In this document: one piece after another, positions 1 to 8,741 of the stretch
Layout of the letters: each line of letters opens with the position of its first letter
Numbering within the stretch: position 1 is the first letter of the stretch
Assembly (NCBI GenBank): GCA_019454205.1
Contig: CP075369.1
Location: 2,992,001 to 3,056,000 of the forward strand
Origin: Xanthobacteraceae bacterium
Lineage (GTDB): Bacteria > Pseudomonadota > Alphaproteobacteria > Rhizobiales > Xanthobacteraceae
Direction of reading: 5' to 3'
Length of the DNA stretch: 64,000 nt
The notes under the pieces: model-generated
Database searches by the model: none
What the model saw: the letters and a program-made list of their open reading frames with translations, nothing else
What the model was told of the DNA's origin: nothing
Position numbers and translations under genes: made by a program

Positions 1-1
1 T

Positions 2-1180
2 CCCGACGCGGGCGGCCACTTCGGCATTTTCGGCGGCCGCTTCGTCGCGGAAACGCTGATGCCGCTCGTGCTCGATCTGGAGAAGGCTTACGAGGAAGCG
101 AAGCGGGACCCGGCGTTCAAGAAGGAGATGGATTACCATCTCAAGCATTTCGTCGGCCGCCCCAGCCCGCTCTATTTCGCCGAGCGCATGACCGCGCATT
201 ACGGCGGCGCGAAAATCTTTTTCAAGCGCGAAGACCTGAACCACACCGGCGCGCACAAGGTGAACAACGTGCTCGGCCAGATCATGCTGGCGAAGCGCAT
301 GCAGAAGCCGCGCGTCATCGCGGAGACCGGCGCGGGCATGCATGGTGTCGCCACCGCGACGCTGTGCGCGAAGTTCGGCCTGCAATGCGTGGTGTTCATG
401 GGCGAGGTAGACGTCGCGCGGCAGGAGCCGAACGTGCTGCGCATGCGCGCGCTGGGCGCGGAAGTGCGCCCCGTCACCAGCGGTTCCAAGACGCTCAAAG
501 ACGCGATGAACGAGGCGCTCCGCGACTGGGTCACGAACGTGCACGATACCTTCTATTGCATCGGCACGGTCGCTGGTCCGCATCCCTATCCCGCGATGGT
601 GCGCGACTTCCAGTGCGTGATCGGCGACGAGACGCGCACGCAGATGATGGAGATGGAAGGCCGTCTCCCCAATTCGCTGCTCGCCTGCATCGGCGGCGGC
701 TCCAACGCGATGGGCCTGTTTCATCCGTTCCTCGATGATACCGATGTCGCGATCTACGGCGTCGAAGCCGCGGGCCATGGCCTCGACAAGCAGCACGCGG
801 CGTCGCTCGCGGGCGGCCGCCCCGGCGTGCTGCACGGCAACCGCACTTATCTGCTCATGAATGAAGACGGGCAGATCGAGGAAGCGCATTCCATCTCGGC
901 GGGCCTCGATTATCCCGGCATCGGCCCCGAACATTCCTGGCTGCACGAAATCGGCCGCGTGAAATATCTTTCCGCGACCGACGACGAGGCGCTCAAGGCC
1001 TTCCAGCTTTGCTCGCGGCTCGAAGGCATCATTCCCGCGCTGGAGCCGTCGCACGCGCTTGCGAAGCTCGAAGAACTCGCGCAGAACAAGCCGAAGGACC
1101 ACCTGATCGTCGTGAACATGTCAGGCCGCGGCGACAAGGACCTCGCCTCCGTCGCGTCGTACCTGAAGAACAACGCATGA
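2..1180 (+). CDS. trpB: Tryptophan synthase beta chain, 5' end outside the window
   Basis: Condenses indole with L-serine to give tryptophan (PLP enzyme, cytoplasmic alpha2-beta2 complex with TrpA). The reading frame is open from base 2, reading PDAGGHFGIFGGRF before the first internal Met at 59, so the true start lies upstream and about 392 residues are visible. Diagnostic motifs are the PLP lysine in NHTGAHKVNN, the AETGAG loop with its catalytic glutamate, and the phosphate-binding GGGSNAMG. The stop codon overlaps the ATG of the next gene (ATGA), so translation is probably coupled. Any upstream trpF or leader cannot be seen. Identity is certain; only the N-terminus is missing. Confidence 0.98.
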   Translation, partial: PDAGGHFGIFGGRFVAETLMPLVLDLEKAYEEAKRDPAFKKEMDYHLKHFVGRPSPLYFAERMTAHYGGAKIFFKREDLNHTGAHKVNNVLGQIMLAKRMQKPRVIAETGAGMHGVATATLCAKFGLQCVVFMGEVDVARQEPNVLRMRALGAEVRPVTSGSKTLKDAMNEALRDWVTNVHDTFYCIGTVAGPHPYPAMVRDFQCVIGDETRTQMMEMEGRLPNSLLACIGGGSNAMGLFHPFLDDTDVAIYGVEAAGHGLDKQHAASLAGGRPGVLHGNRTYLLMNEDGQIEEAHSISAGLDYPGIGPEHSWLHEIGRVKYLSATDDEALKAFQLCSRLEGIIPALEPSHALAKLEELAQNKPKDHLIVVNMSGRGDKDLASVASYLKNNA

Positions 1181-1680
1181 AACGCGCGCTGCCGAAGATA
1201 GCACTCTCGCTTGCGATGACGGCTGCGGCCGCCGCGCTTGGCCACGCGCAGGAACCGTTCAAGGATAATCCCATCAAGGAAGGCGCGTGGGTCTACCCAA
1301 GCGAGAAGATCGCGCCCGCGACGGTGGAAGCCTTCTGCTGGTCCGGTTTCGCGATGCATTTCGCGGATGGCGGTTTCTTCACGCTGCTGAACCAGCCCGC
1401 CGGGCGCATGAAGAAAAAACTTTCGGTCGATACCAACGGCACCTGTGCGTTCGACGTGCAGAAGCAGACCGCGCTCTGCACCGGCGAGGAAACCGACAAC
1501 CGGCGCCGCTTTCCGTTGCGCGAGGAAAGCAAGTTCGAGCGCGACGGCGACTATATAAAAGTCACTACCAGCTTCATCGACCGCGAAACCAAGCAGCCGG
1601 TGTCGTTCGTGACCTATCCGGTGCGCTGCCCCGACAAGGTGGTGCGCGAAATTCTATCGAAAGCGATTCCGCCGAAATGA
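1177..1680 (+). CDS. Small exported protein of unknown function between trpB and trpA
   Basis: A 167-residue protein that I cannot assign to a function. It opens with a typical signal peptide (MKRALPKIALSLAMTAAAAA, cleavage probably after GHA near residue 23-24). The predicted mature part contains four cysteines (in EAFCWSG, NGTCAFD, ALCTGEE and PVRCPDK), compatible with two disulfides in the periplasm. The start ATG overlaps the trpB stop (ATGA at 1177-1180) and its own stop overlaps the trpA start in the same way (1677-1680), so it is translationally coupled on both sides. It has no visible membrane segment beyond the signal and no lipobox. A link to tryptophan synthesis is not implied by the sequence; co-transcription is the only evidence. 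Confidence 0.85.
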   Translation: MKRALPKIALSLAMTAAAAALGHAQEPFKDNPIKEGAWVYPSEKIAPATVEAFCWSGFAMHFADGGFFTLLNQPAGRMKKKLSVDTNGTCAFDVQKQTALCTGEETDNRRRFPLREESKFERDGDYIKVTTSFIDRETKQPVSFVTYPVRCPDKVVREILSKAIPPK

Positions 1681-2519
1681 CCGCGACCCGTATCGATGCG
1701 CGCTTCAAGGCGCTTTCCGCCGAAGGCCGCGCCGGCCTCGTCACCTTCGTGACCGCGGGCGATCCCGATTACGAAACTTCGCTCGCCATCGTGAAGGCGC
1801 TTCCGAAGGCGGGCGCGGACGTGATCGAACTCGGCGTTCCCTTCACCGACGCGATGGCAGACGGTCCGCCGATTCAGGCTTCGTCCTTGCGCGCGCTTGC
1901 GGCGGGACAATCGCTGAAGAAGACGATCCAGATGGTCCGCGCGTTCCGCGAACAGGATAACGAGACGCCGATCGTGCTGATGGGCTACTACAATCCCATC
2001 TACGTCTATGGCGTGGAAAAATTCCTCGGCGACGCGAAGGCCGCCGGTGTCGATGGACTGATCGTCGTCGACCTGCCGCCGGAGGAAGACGAGGAACTTT
2101 GCCTTCCCGCGATGAAGGCGGGCATCAACTTCATCCGCCTCTCGACGCCGACCACCGACGACAAGCGCCTGCCTGCGGTGCTGAAGAATACGTCCGGCTT
2201 CGTCTATTACGTTTCGATTGCCGGTGTGTCCGGCGCAGCGACGCCCGACACGCCGAAGGTGATCGAGGCGGTGACACGCATCAAGCGCCATACGCAACTT
2301 CCCATCGCGGTGGGCTTCGGCCTGAAAACGCCGGAACACGCGCGCGCGGTTGCGATGGGCGCCGATGCGGCCGTGGTCGGCTCGGCGCTGGTGGAGGCGG
2401 TGCGCACCAGCCTCGACGGCAACGGCAAGGCAACGGCAAAAACCGTGAAAGCCGTTACCGACCTCACCTCCGCGCTCGCCGAAGGCGTGCGCTCGGCCCG
2501 CCGCAAGGCGGCGGAGTAA
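1677..2519 (+). CDS. trpA: Tryptophan synthase alpha chain
   Basis: Cleaves indole-3-glycerol phosphate to indole and glyceraldehyde 3-phosphate and channels indole to TrpB. The 280-residue product has the usual TIM-barrel length. The catalytic acids are visible in the segment ADVIELGVPFTDAMADGP (glutamate of IELG and aspartate of MADGP), and the C-terminal phosphate site in VGFGLKTPEHA and VVGSALVEA. The ATG at 1677 overlaps the preceding stop by four bases; longer in-frame readings upstream run through the neighbouring gene and are rejected. A 55-bp gap containing GGAG before the next ATG separates it from accD, and the shared strand suggests one trp-accD-folC transcription unit. Confidence 0.97.
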   Translation: MTATRIDARFKALSAEGRAGLVTFVTAGDPDYETSLAIVKALPKAGADVIELGVPFTDAMADGPPIQASSLRALAAGQSLKKTIQMVRAFREQDNETPIVLMGYYNPIYVYGVEKFLGDAKAAGVDGLIVVDLPPEEDEELCLPAMKAGINFIRLSTPTTDDKRLPAVLKNTSGFVYYVSIAGVSGAATPDTPKVIEAVTRIKRHTQLPIAVGFGLKTPEHARAVAMGADAAVVGSALVEAVRTSLDGNGKATAKTVKAVTDLTSALAEGVRSARRKAAE

Positions 2520-2574
2520 TTTTGCCACGCTTCCCGCTATAAGAAGCGCGAACCAAGTTTCCGGAGACCCGGTC

Positions 2575-3480
2575 ATGAACTGGATTTCGAACGTCGGCCC
2601 CAAGATTCGCTCGTTTCTCTCGCGCCGCGAGGTACCGGAGAATCTCTGGATCAAGTGCCCGGAAACGGGCCAGCTCGTTTTTCACAAGGATGTGGAAGCG
2701 AACCAGTGGGTGATTCCCGGCTCGAACTATCACATGCGCATGGGCGCCAACGCGCGCCTCAAGGCGACCTTCGACAACGAAACCTGGCTCGACGTGGCGG
2801 TGCCGGACGTTCCCGCCGACCCGCTGAAATTCCGCGACGAGCGCCGTTACACCGACCGCATCAAGGATGCGCGCACGAAAACCGGCATGAAGGACGCGGT
2901 GAAGATCGGCTTCGGCAAGCTCGACGGCCTTCCGGTTGTCGCCGCCGCGCAGGATTTCGATTTCATGGGCGGCTCGCTCGGCATGGCGGCAGGCGAAGCC
3001 GTGATTAAAGGCCTCGACACCGCGGTAGAAAAACAGACGCCGTTCATTCTCTTCGTCGCGAGCGGCGGCGCGCGCATGCAGGAGGGGATTCTTTCGCTCA
3101 TGCAGATGCCGCGCACCACGGTCGCGGTGCAGAAGCTGCGTGAAGCGAAAAAGCCCTACATCGTCGTGCTGACCAACCCGACGACCGGCGGCGTCACCGC
3201 GTCCTACGCGATGCTCGGCGATATCCAGATTTCGGAGCCGGGCGCGCTGATCGGTTTCGCCGGCCCGCGCGTGATCGAGCAGACCATCCGCGAGAAATTG
3301 CCGGAAGGCTTCCAACGCGCCGAATATCTCCGCGACCACGGCATGGTCGATATGGTCGTGCATCGCCACGAGATGCGCAAAACGCTCTCGCGCCTGTGCC
3401 GCATGTTGATGAAAGCGCCAGCGTTCCCGGCGCAGCCCGCCCTGGAAGCGCCGGTACCCGTTCCGGCCCAGGCAGAGTGA
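2575..3480 (+). CDS. accD: Acetyl-CoA carboxylase carboxyltransferase subunit beta
   Basis: Beta half of the carboxyltransferase that makes malonyl-CoA for fatty acid synthesis, working with AccA. The 301-residue protein starts MNWISN after a GGAG at about 2562. The crotonase-like core shows GGSLGMAAGEA, ASGGARMQEGILSL and PTTGGVTASYAMLGD. The N-terminal zinc ribbon of the E. coli type (two CxxC pairs) is absent: only the first cysteine of the segment WIKCPETGQLVF survives and the second pair is replaced by VIPGSNYH. From memory this loss is shared by Rhizobiales AccD proteins. The stop codon overlaps the GTG of folC (GTGA). Confidence 0.97.
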   Translation: MNWISNVGPKIRSFLSRREVPENLWIKCPETGQLVFHKDVEANQWVIPGSNYHMRMGANARLKATFDNETWLDVAVPDVPADPLKFRDERRYTDRIKDARTKTGMKDAVKIGFGKLDGLPVVAAAQDFDFMGGSLGMAAGEAVIKGLDTAVEKQTPFILFVASGGARMQEGILSLMQMPRTTVAVQKLREAKKPYIVVLTNPTTGGVTASYAMLGDIQISEPGALIGFAGPRVIEQTIREKLPEGFQRAEYLRDHGMVDMVVHRHEMRKTLSRLCRMLMKAPAFPAQPALEAPVPVPAQAE

Positions 3481-4802
3481 ACGCTTCCGCTTCGCACGGG
3501 TCCGCCGCCGATCAGGTTTTGGCGCGGCTCGGTGCGCTTCATCCCAAACGCATCGATCTTTCGCTCGGCCGCCTGCACCGCCTGCTGGGCGCGCTCGGCA
3601 ACCCGGAGCGCGCCGTTCCGCCGGTCATCCATGTCGGCGGCACTAACGGCAAGGGTTCGACGGTCGCCTTTCTTCGCGCCATGCTGGAAGCGTCGGGCAA
3701 GCGCGTTCACACTTATACTTCGCCGCATCTGGTGCGTTTCCACGAGCGCATCCGCCTTGCGGGCGAACTGGTGAGCGATACGGCATTGGCGGCTGCGCTG
3801 GAAGAAACCGAGCGCGCCAACGCGGGCCATGAAATCACGTTTTTCGAGATCACGACGGCGGCGGCATTCCTTCTGTTCGCGCGCACGCCCGCGGACGTGC
3901 TGTTGCTTGAAGTCGGCCTTGGCGGCCGTCTCGACGCGACCAATGTGATCGCGCAACCGCTCGCGACCGTGGTGACGCCGGTTTCCATCGACCACACCGA
4001 ATATCTCGGCGACACGGTCGAAAAAATTGCTGCCGAGAAGGCAGGCATCTTCAAGCGCGGCGTGCCTGCAATTCTCGCGCGGCAAAGCGAAGAGGCGCTT
4101 CGCGTGATGGAACGCGCGGCATCGCGCGCGGGCGCGAAGCCGTTCATTTGCGGCGAGAAATGGTCCGCGCACGAAGAGGGCGGACGGCTGGTGTATGCGG
4201 ACGAGTCCGGGCTGCTCGATCTGCCGAAGCCCCGCCTGTTCGGCCGCCACCAGATCGAGAACGCAGGCACGGCTATCGCAACGCTGCGCTGCCTGCCGCA
4301 GCTCGGCATCCTTCCGTCCGCGATCGAAGCCGGGTTGCAGAAGGCCGACTGGCCGGCGCGGATGCAGAATCTTTCCGGCGGCAAGCTCGCAGCGCTTCTT
4401 CCTTCCGGCTCCGAACTCTGGCTCGACGGCGGGCACAACGCCGCGGGCGGCGAAGCCGTTTCCCACGCCGCGGGAGAACTGGAAGAGCGCGTGCCGCGCC
4501 CGCTGGTTCTCATCGTCGGCATGCTGAACACGAAAAGCGCGGACGACTTTCTCGCGCGCTTCTCCGGGCTGGCCCGTTATGTGTTCGGCGTGTCGCCGCC
4601 GGGCGAAGCCTCGCGGCCCGCGAGCGAGATTGTCGCTGCCGCGCGCAGCGCGGGCATTGCCGGGGAGGCCGCGAAGGACGTGGAGGATGCGCTTGCGCGC
4701 GTCGCCTCGCTTGATCTTCCCGTTCCGCCACGCGTGCTCATCAGCGGTTCGCTCTATCTCGCGGGCGCGGTTCTCGCCGCGAACGAAACGCCGCCGCGAT
4801 AA
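3477..4802 (+). CDS. folC: Bifunctional folylpolyglutamate/dihydrofolate synthase
   Basis: Adds glutamate to dihydropteroate and to tetrahydrofolates (ATP-dependent Mur-ligase-like enzyme). The P-loop is HVGGTNGKGSTVAFLRA, followed by SPHLVRFHERI, LEVGLGGRLDATN and the C-terminal LWLDGGHNAAGG. I place the start at GTG 3477, four bases overlapping the accD stop, giving 441 residues; an ATG in frame at 3396 lies inside accD and would add an unrelated 27-residue tail. Pairing of accD and folC is a common alpha- and gammaproteobacterial arrangement. The gene ends directly at a strong hairpin with a T-run. Confidence 0.95.
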   Translation: MNASASHGSAADQVLARLGALHPKRIDLSLGRLHRLLGALGNPERAVPPVIHVGGTNGKGSTVAFLRAMLEASGKRVHTYTSPHLVRFHERIRLAGELVSDTALAAALEETERANAGHEITFFEITTAAAFLLFARTPADVLLLEVGLGGRLDATNVIAQPLATVVTPVSIDHTEYLGDTVEKIAAEKAGIFKRGVPAILARQSEEALRVMERAASRAGAKPFICGEKWSAHEEGGRLVYADESGLLDLPKPRLFGRHQIENAGTAIATLRCLPQLGILPSAIEAGLQKADWPARMQNLSGGKLAALLPSGSELWLDGGHNAAGGEAVSHAAGELEERVPRPLVLIVGMLNTKSADDFLARFSGLARYVFGVSPPGEASRPASEIVAAARSAGIAGEAAKDVEDALARVASLDLPVPPRVLISGSLYLAGAVLAANETPPR

Positions 4803-4806
4803 AACG

Positions 4807-4837
4807 AAACGCCGCCCGAAAAGGGCGGCGTTTTTTT
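4807..4837 (+). terminator. Rho-independent terminator after folC
   Basis: Stem AAACGCCGCCC (4807-4817), loop GAAAA, stem GGGCGGCGTTT (4823-4833), then a run of seven T. It closes the trpB-folC unit. The hairpin also lies just past the stop of the convergent trxA gene and may serve it, though the minus-strand T-tract is poorer. Confidence 0.93.
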
Positions 4838-4861
4838 ATTGTCTTCGGTTCTCGCTGCGGA

Positions 4862-5182
4862 TCAGACCGTGGTCGAGATCCACTGTTCGATCTTCGCCTT
4901 CGGATAGGCGCCGATCAGGCGCGAGGCCATTTCGCCGTTCTTGAAGATCATCAAGGTCGGGATCGACATGATGCCGTACTTCGACGCGACTTCCGGGTTC
5001 TCGTCTACGTTGAGCTTGACGATCTTCACCTTGCTGCCGGCGCCGGCGATTTCTTCCAGCGCGGGCGCGATCTGGCGGCAGGGTCCGCACCACTCGGCCC
5101 AGAAGTCCACGAGGACCGGCTCGTTCGACTTGATTACATCGGCTTCGAAAGAAGCATCGGAAACTTTGGCGACTCCGGCCAT
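4862..5182 (-). CDS. trxA: Thioredoxin
   Basis: Small cytoplasmic disulfide reductase of 106 residues with the active site WCGPC at Cys32 and Cys35, the buried Asp26 in LVDFWAEW and the cis-proline loop SIPTLMIF. The start ATG at 5182 (MAGVAKVSD) is chosen because GAGG sits about nine bases upstream; an in-frame ATG four codons earlier (5194) lacks such a site. It lies downstream of addA on the same strand with an 88-bp gap, so it could be read from the addBA unit or from its own promoter. Convergent with folC. Confidence 0.96.
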   Translation of the reverse strand: MAGVAKVSDASFEADVIKSNEPVLVDFWAEWCGPCRQIAPALEEIAGAGSKVKIVKLNVDENPEVASKYGIMSIPTLMIFKNGEMASRLIGAYPKAKIEQWISTTV

Positions 5183-5270
5183 GGCGGACCTCATCAATGG
5201 AAGGGGAATCGGGAGAAATCCCTTGTGAAAGGCATAGGTAGGTTCCGGGGTCGTGAGGGTCAAGACACGA

Positions 5271-8200
5271 TCAGGAGAACGCGCCGCCGCCATGCGCCTG
5301 AACTTTGGCCCAGGCGGAATCGAGAGCGGATTCAGGGACTTCGATCACGCGCGGCCCGCCCGTATAGATCAGAATGCAGCGCACGGCCCGGCCCGGAAAG
5401 GCGGCGCGCATGGCTTCACGATAGGCGGCAAGCTGCGCCTGATAGCGCGTTGGCACGGCGTCCGCGCGATCGGGGATGCGCTGGTCGGATTTGAAATCCG
5501 CAAGCGTGATCTGCGTCGCCGTCACCAGCAGCCGGTCGATCCGCGCGGGGATTTCCAGCGTTTCGTTTTCTCTGACGATGCGCGCAACGCATTCCGCTTC
5601 CGCGCGGCTGCCCGCGCCGAACAGTTCCGCGCATAGCGGATGCGCGATCACGGCAAGGCTCTCCGCAAGCAGAAGCTCGCGCGCCGCCTCGTCGAGATGT
5701 GCGGCGGCGGCCGCGAGATAGCGGCGGCCTGCGGCTTGGCGTTCCGCCGGTGGGAGCGAGGGGAGCGATTGCAGCAGGCGATGCACGAGGATGCCGCGCG
5801 CGAGGCCGCCCTTTTCGCGCGGCGGGATTCTTTCGCGTGCGCTGCTTTCCGTTTCGAGCAGATGCGAAGGCCGCAGCACGCGCCGCCGCGAAACCGGCGC
5901 GGAAGGTTTCGCGTGCAGCCATGGCGTATCGGGGAGGGCCTGCGCGGACCGCGGCGTGTCCTCCGCGCGCGGCAGCGGCTCCAGCGGCTGGCCCCAAAGG
6001 ATGATTTTTTCTGGATGATACGCTGCCTGCATGGGGCGGGCATGCTGGTCTTCCGCGAGCGCGTTCCAGACCAGATCGAACCACGATCCTTCTTCGGCCT
6101 TGTCGCGATTCTTTTTCAGCGCACCGCAGACGACCAGCACGTCCTTTGCGCGCGTGAGCGCGACATAGAGCAGGCGCTCGTATTCTTCGCTGCGCTTTCG
6201 TCCGGCCGCGATTTTGGCGGCTTCCATGATCAGCGAGGCTTCGGTCTTGTTGCCTGTTGCCCAGACGAAGGCGCCGTTATCGCCGCCCGCGCGAACCAGT
6301 TTCGGTGCATTCTGCGGAGCCGGAACCGCGGTGGTTTCGGCGAGGATCACGACCGGCGCTTCCAGACCCTTCACGCCATGCACGGTCATCACGCGCACCG
6401 CATCGCCGCCCGCTTCGAGGTCGCGCTTCACCTCCGCGCCTGCGCGGCGCAGGAAGCCGAGAAAGCCTTGCAGGGAGGGCGTTTCCAGCGCTTCGTAGCC
6501 GAGCGCGCGTGAAAGGAACTCATCGAGCGCATCGGCCGCTTCTTCGCCGAGCCGCGCGATCATGCGATTGCGCCCGCCGTCGCGGCCGAGCACGCGCGAA
6601 TAGAAATCGAACGGCTTCAGGTGCCGCGCTTCCTGCCGCCAGCGGTCGAGCAGCGCCGCTGCTTCGCGGTAACGCGCCGCGCTACTCGTTCGCAGCGCTT
6701 CGATCAGCGTACTTTTCCGTTCGTGCGCGAGCGCGAACAGGTCGTCGTCGGAAAATCCGAACAGCGGACTTTTCAGCGCGCAGGCAAGTTGCAGGTCGTC
6801 GCTCTCCAGCAGCAGCGCGTCGCCCAGCGCCATCAGGTCCATGACCGCGATGTGCTCGGTGAGTTGCAGGCGGTCCGCGCCCGCGACGCGGATACCGCTG
6901 CCCTTCAGCGTGCGCAGGATCGTATCGAACAGTGGGCCGCGCTTCTGGACGAGGATGATGATGTCGCCGTCGCGCACCGGGCGGGATTTTTCTTCGCGCG
7001 TGATGCGGTCCACTTCGCCGACGGTGAGGCCGCCGTCTTTTTTCCATTCGTGAATGGCTTTCGCGATCGCGTTCGCGAGGCGCACATGCGAACTGGATTC
7101 AGGCACGGAATCGAGCGGCTTCTGCCAGGCCGATTCGTCTTCTTCCTGCACACCCCACGCCATGCAGGGCCATATCTCGACGCGGCCCGGCGCTTTCTTG
7201 CGGATCGCCTCATGCAACGGCTCTTCTCCGCCGAGCGCTTGCCAGCGGCTCTCGTCCTTGAATACGAGATCGACCGCACCGAGCACGGCGGGCACCGAAC
7301 GATAGGATTCGTTCAGCCGCGGCACCAGCAGCTCTTGTCCCGCTGCTGCGATCCGCGACTGGAAGCCCGCGCGTTCTTCCGCGAAGCGCGCCGGGTCCGC
7401 GCCCTGAAAGCTAAAGATCGACTGCTTCTCGTCGCCGACCGCGAAGATGGTGCGGCGCTTCTCCGACGCGCCTTTGCCCGCGAAGAATTCCTCCGCGAGC
7501 TTGCCGACGATGTGCCACTGCTCCGGGCTGGTGTCCTGCGCTTCGTCCACGAGGATATGGTCGATGCCGCCGTCGAGCTTGTAGTGCACCCAGGCGGATT
7601 CCTCGCGGTCCAGCATCGCGACCGTTTTCGTGACGAGGTCGGCGAAATCGAGCACGCCGCGCGCCTGTTTCGCCGCTTCATAGCGCTTGATCACATCCGC
7701 CGCGATCCGGAACAGCGCGGCGCTGCGTTCGCGTTCGCGCGCCGCACGAAGCTGTTCGATGAGGCTTTCCAGCCGCTCGCGCTCGGCAAACAGTTTTTCG
7801 CGAAGACCGGGAATGGCCTTGAGGTCGGCTTCGCTGCCAAACGTCGCGTCCGCCTTTAACGTGCCCTGACCGGTCACGAAGATTTCGAGATAGGCGTCAA
7901 ACGCTTCGCTGTCGCCGGCCGCCGCCGCGGCCTGAAACAGCCCTGCGCATTTGAAGGCGTTGCCTTTCCCCTTCGCGGCAAAGCGCTCCATCATCTCCTG
8001 CGCGGTGCCGCTCCATGCGGCGCGCGGAAAAACCGGGCCGTCCAGAATATCGTGCTCGATCTCAGCTACGGCTCTTGAAGCGTTCAGCGCCTTCGCAATC
8101 GCTTCGTCGTTGGTGCGTTCCAGCGAAAGCGAAGCGCGCGCCCGCACCGCCTCCATCAGCACGGCCTGCAAGCGGTCGTCGTCCACCTGCGCGATGACAT

Positions 8201-8741
8201 GCGAGAGCGCGCGGCCCAGCCCGCTCTCCGGCTGCTCGCCTGCCGCGCCCAGCGTATCGAGCCGTGCCTGTGCCAGCAGGTCGCGCTCGCCCGCATCGTC
8301 GAGCACCTCGAAGCCTGCCGGCACCTGCGACTCCACCGGAAACATGTGCAGCACGCTGTCGCAGAAGGCATGGATGGTCTGCACCTTCAGCCCGCCGGGT
8401 GTTTCCAGCGCCGCTGCGAAAAGGCGCCGCGCTTTTTGCCGCCGCTCCGCGCTGGCTGGCGTCGGATCGAAGCGCGCAAGCTCCTTGTCGAGTTCTCCGT
8501 CGTCGAGTTGCACCCAGTCGCGCAACGTCGAGAGGGTGCGGTTCGCCATGTTGGCAGCCGCCGCCTTCGTGTAGGTGAGGCAGAGAATGCGCGCGGGCTT
8601 CACGCCATCCAGCAACAGGCGGATGACGCGCCACACAAGCACGGTGGTCTTGCCCGAACCGGCATTGGCGGACACCCACGCCGAATGGGCGGGATCGGAC
8701 GCCTGCATCTGCGGCGTGGGGCTTGTGCGCGCGATGCTCAT
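5271..8741 (-). CDS. addA: Double-strand break repair helicase-nuclease AddA
   Basis: UvrD-type helicase and nuclease subunit that processes DNA ends for RecA loading, acting with AddB. The 1156-residue product has Walker A SANAGSGKTT (Lys31), motif II HILVDEAQDTSPEQW, motif VI RLLYVALTRAKDVLVV and a C-terminal RecB-family nuclease segment LADFKSDQ followed by RYQAQLAAYREAM. The ATG at 8741 overlaps the addB stop (ATGA), which fixes the start; the open frame extends 23 codons further upstream without need. Overlap with addB means equal, coupled synthesis of the two subunits. Confidence 0.96.
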   Translation of the reverse strand: MSIARTSPTPQMQASDPAHSAWVSANAGSGKTTVLVWRVIRLLLDGVKPARILCLTYTKAAAANMANRTLSTLRDWVQLDDGELDKELARFDPTPASAERRQKARRLFAAALETPGGLKVQTIHAFCDSVLHMFPVESQVPAGFEVLDDAGERDLLAQARLDTLGAAGEQPESGLGRALSHVIAQVDDDRLQAVLMEAVRARASLSLERTNDEAIAKALNASRAVAEIEHDILDGPVFPRAAWSGTAQEMMERFAAKGKGNAFKCAGLFQAAAAAGDSEAFDAYLEIFVTGQGTLKADATFGSEADLKAIPGLREKLFAERERLESLIEQLRAARERERSAALFRIAADVIKRYEAAKQARGVLDFADLVTKTVAMLDREESAWVHYKLDGGIDHILVDEAQDTSPEQWHIVGKLAEEFFAGKGASEKRRTIFAVGDEKQSIFSFQGADPARFAEERAGFQSRIAAAGQELLVPRLNESYRSVPAVLGAVDLVFKDESRWQALGGEEPLHEAIRKKAPGRVEIWPCMAWGVQEEDESAWQKPLDSVPESSSHVRLANAIAKAIHEWKKDGGLTVGEVDRITREEKSRPVRDGDIIILVQKRGPLFDTILRTLKGSGIRVAGADRLQLTEHIAVMDLMALGDALLLESDDLQLACALKSPLFGFSDDDLFALAHERKSTLIEALRTSSAARYREAAALLDRWRQEARHLKPFDFYSRVLGRDGGRNRMIARLGEEAADALDEFLSRALGYEALETPSLQGFLGFLRRAGAEVKRDLEAGGDAVRVMTVHGVKGLEAPVVILAETTAVPAPQNAPKLVRAGGDNGAFVWATGNKTEASLIMEAAKIAAGRKRSEEYERLLYVALTRAKDVLVVCGALKKNRDKAEEGSWFDLVWNALAEDQHARPMQAAYHPEKIILWGQPLEPLPRAEDTPRSAQALPDTPWLHAKPSAPVSRRRVLRPSHLLETESSARERIPPREKGGLARGILVHRLLQSLPSLPPAERQAAGRRYLAAAAAHLDEAARELLLAESLAVIAHPLCAELFGAGSRAEAECVARIVRENETLEIPARIDRLLVTATQITLADFKSDQRIPDRADAVPTRYQAQLAAYREAMRAAFPGRAVRCILIYTGGPRVIEVPESALDSAWAKVQAHGGGAFS

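Noticed and set aside
3396..3476. Upstream ATG for folC at 3396
   Set aside because: It lies deep within accD and would add 27 residues with no resemblance to FolC. The GTG overlapping the accD stop is better.
6621..7859. Plus-strand frame inside addA (412 codons)
   Set aside because: It is opposite to the helicase core of addA and has no recognisable domain or ribosome site.
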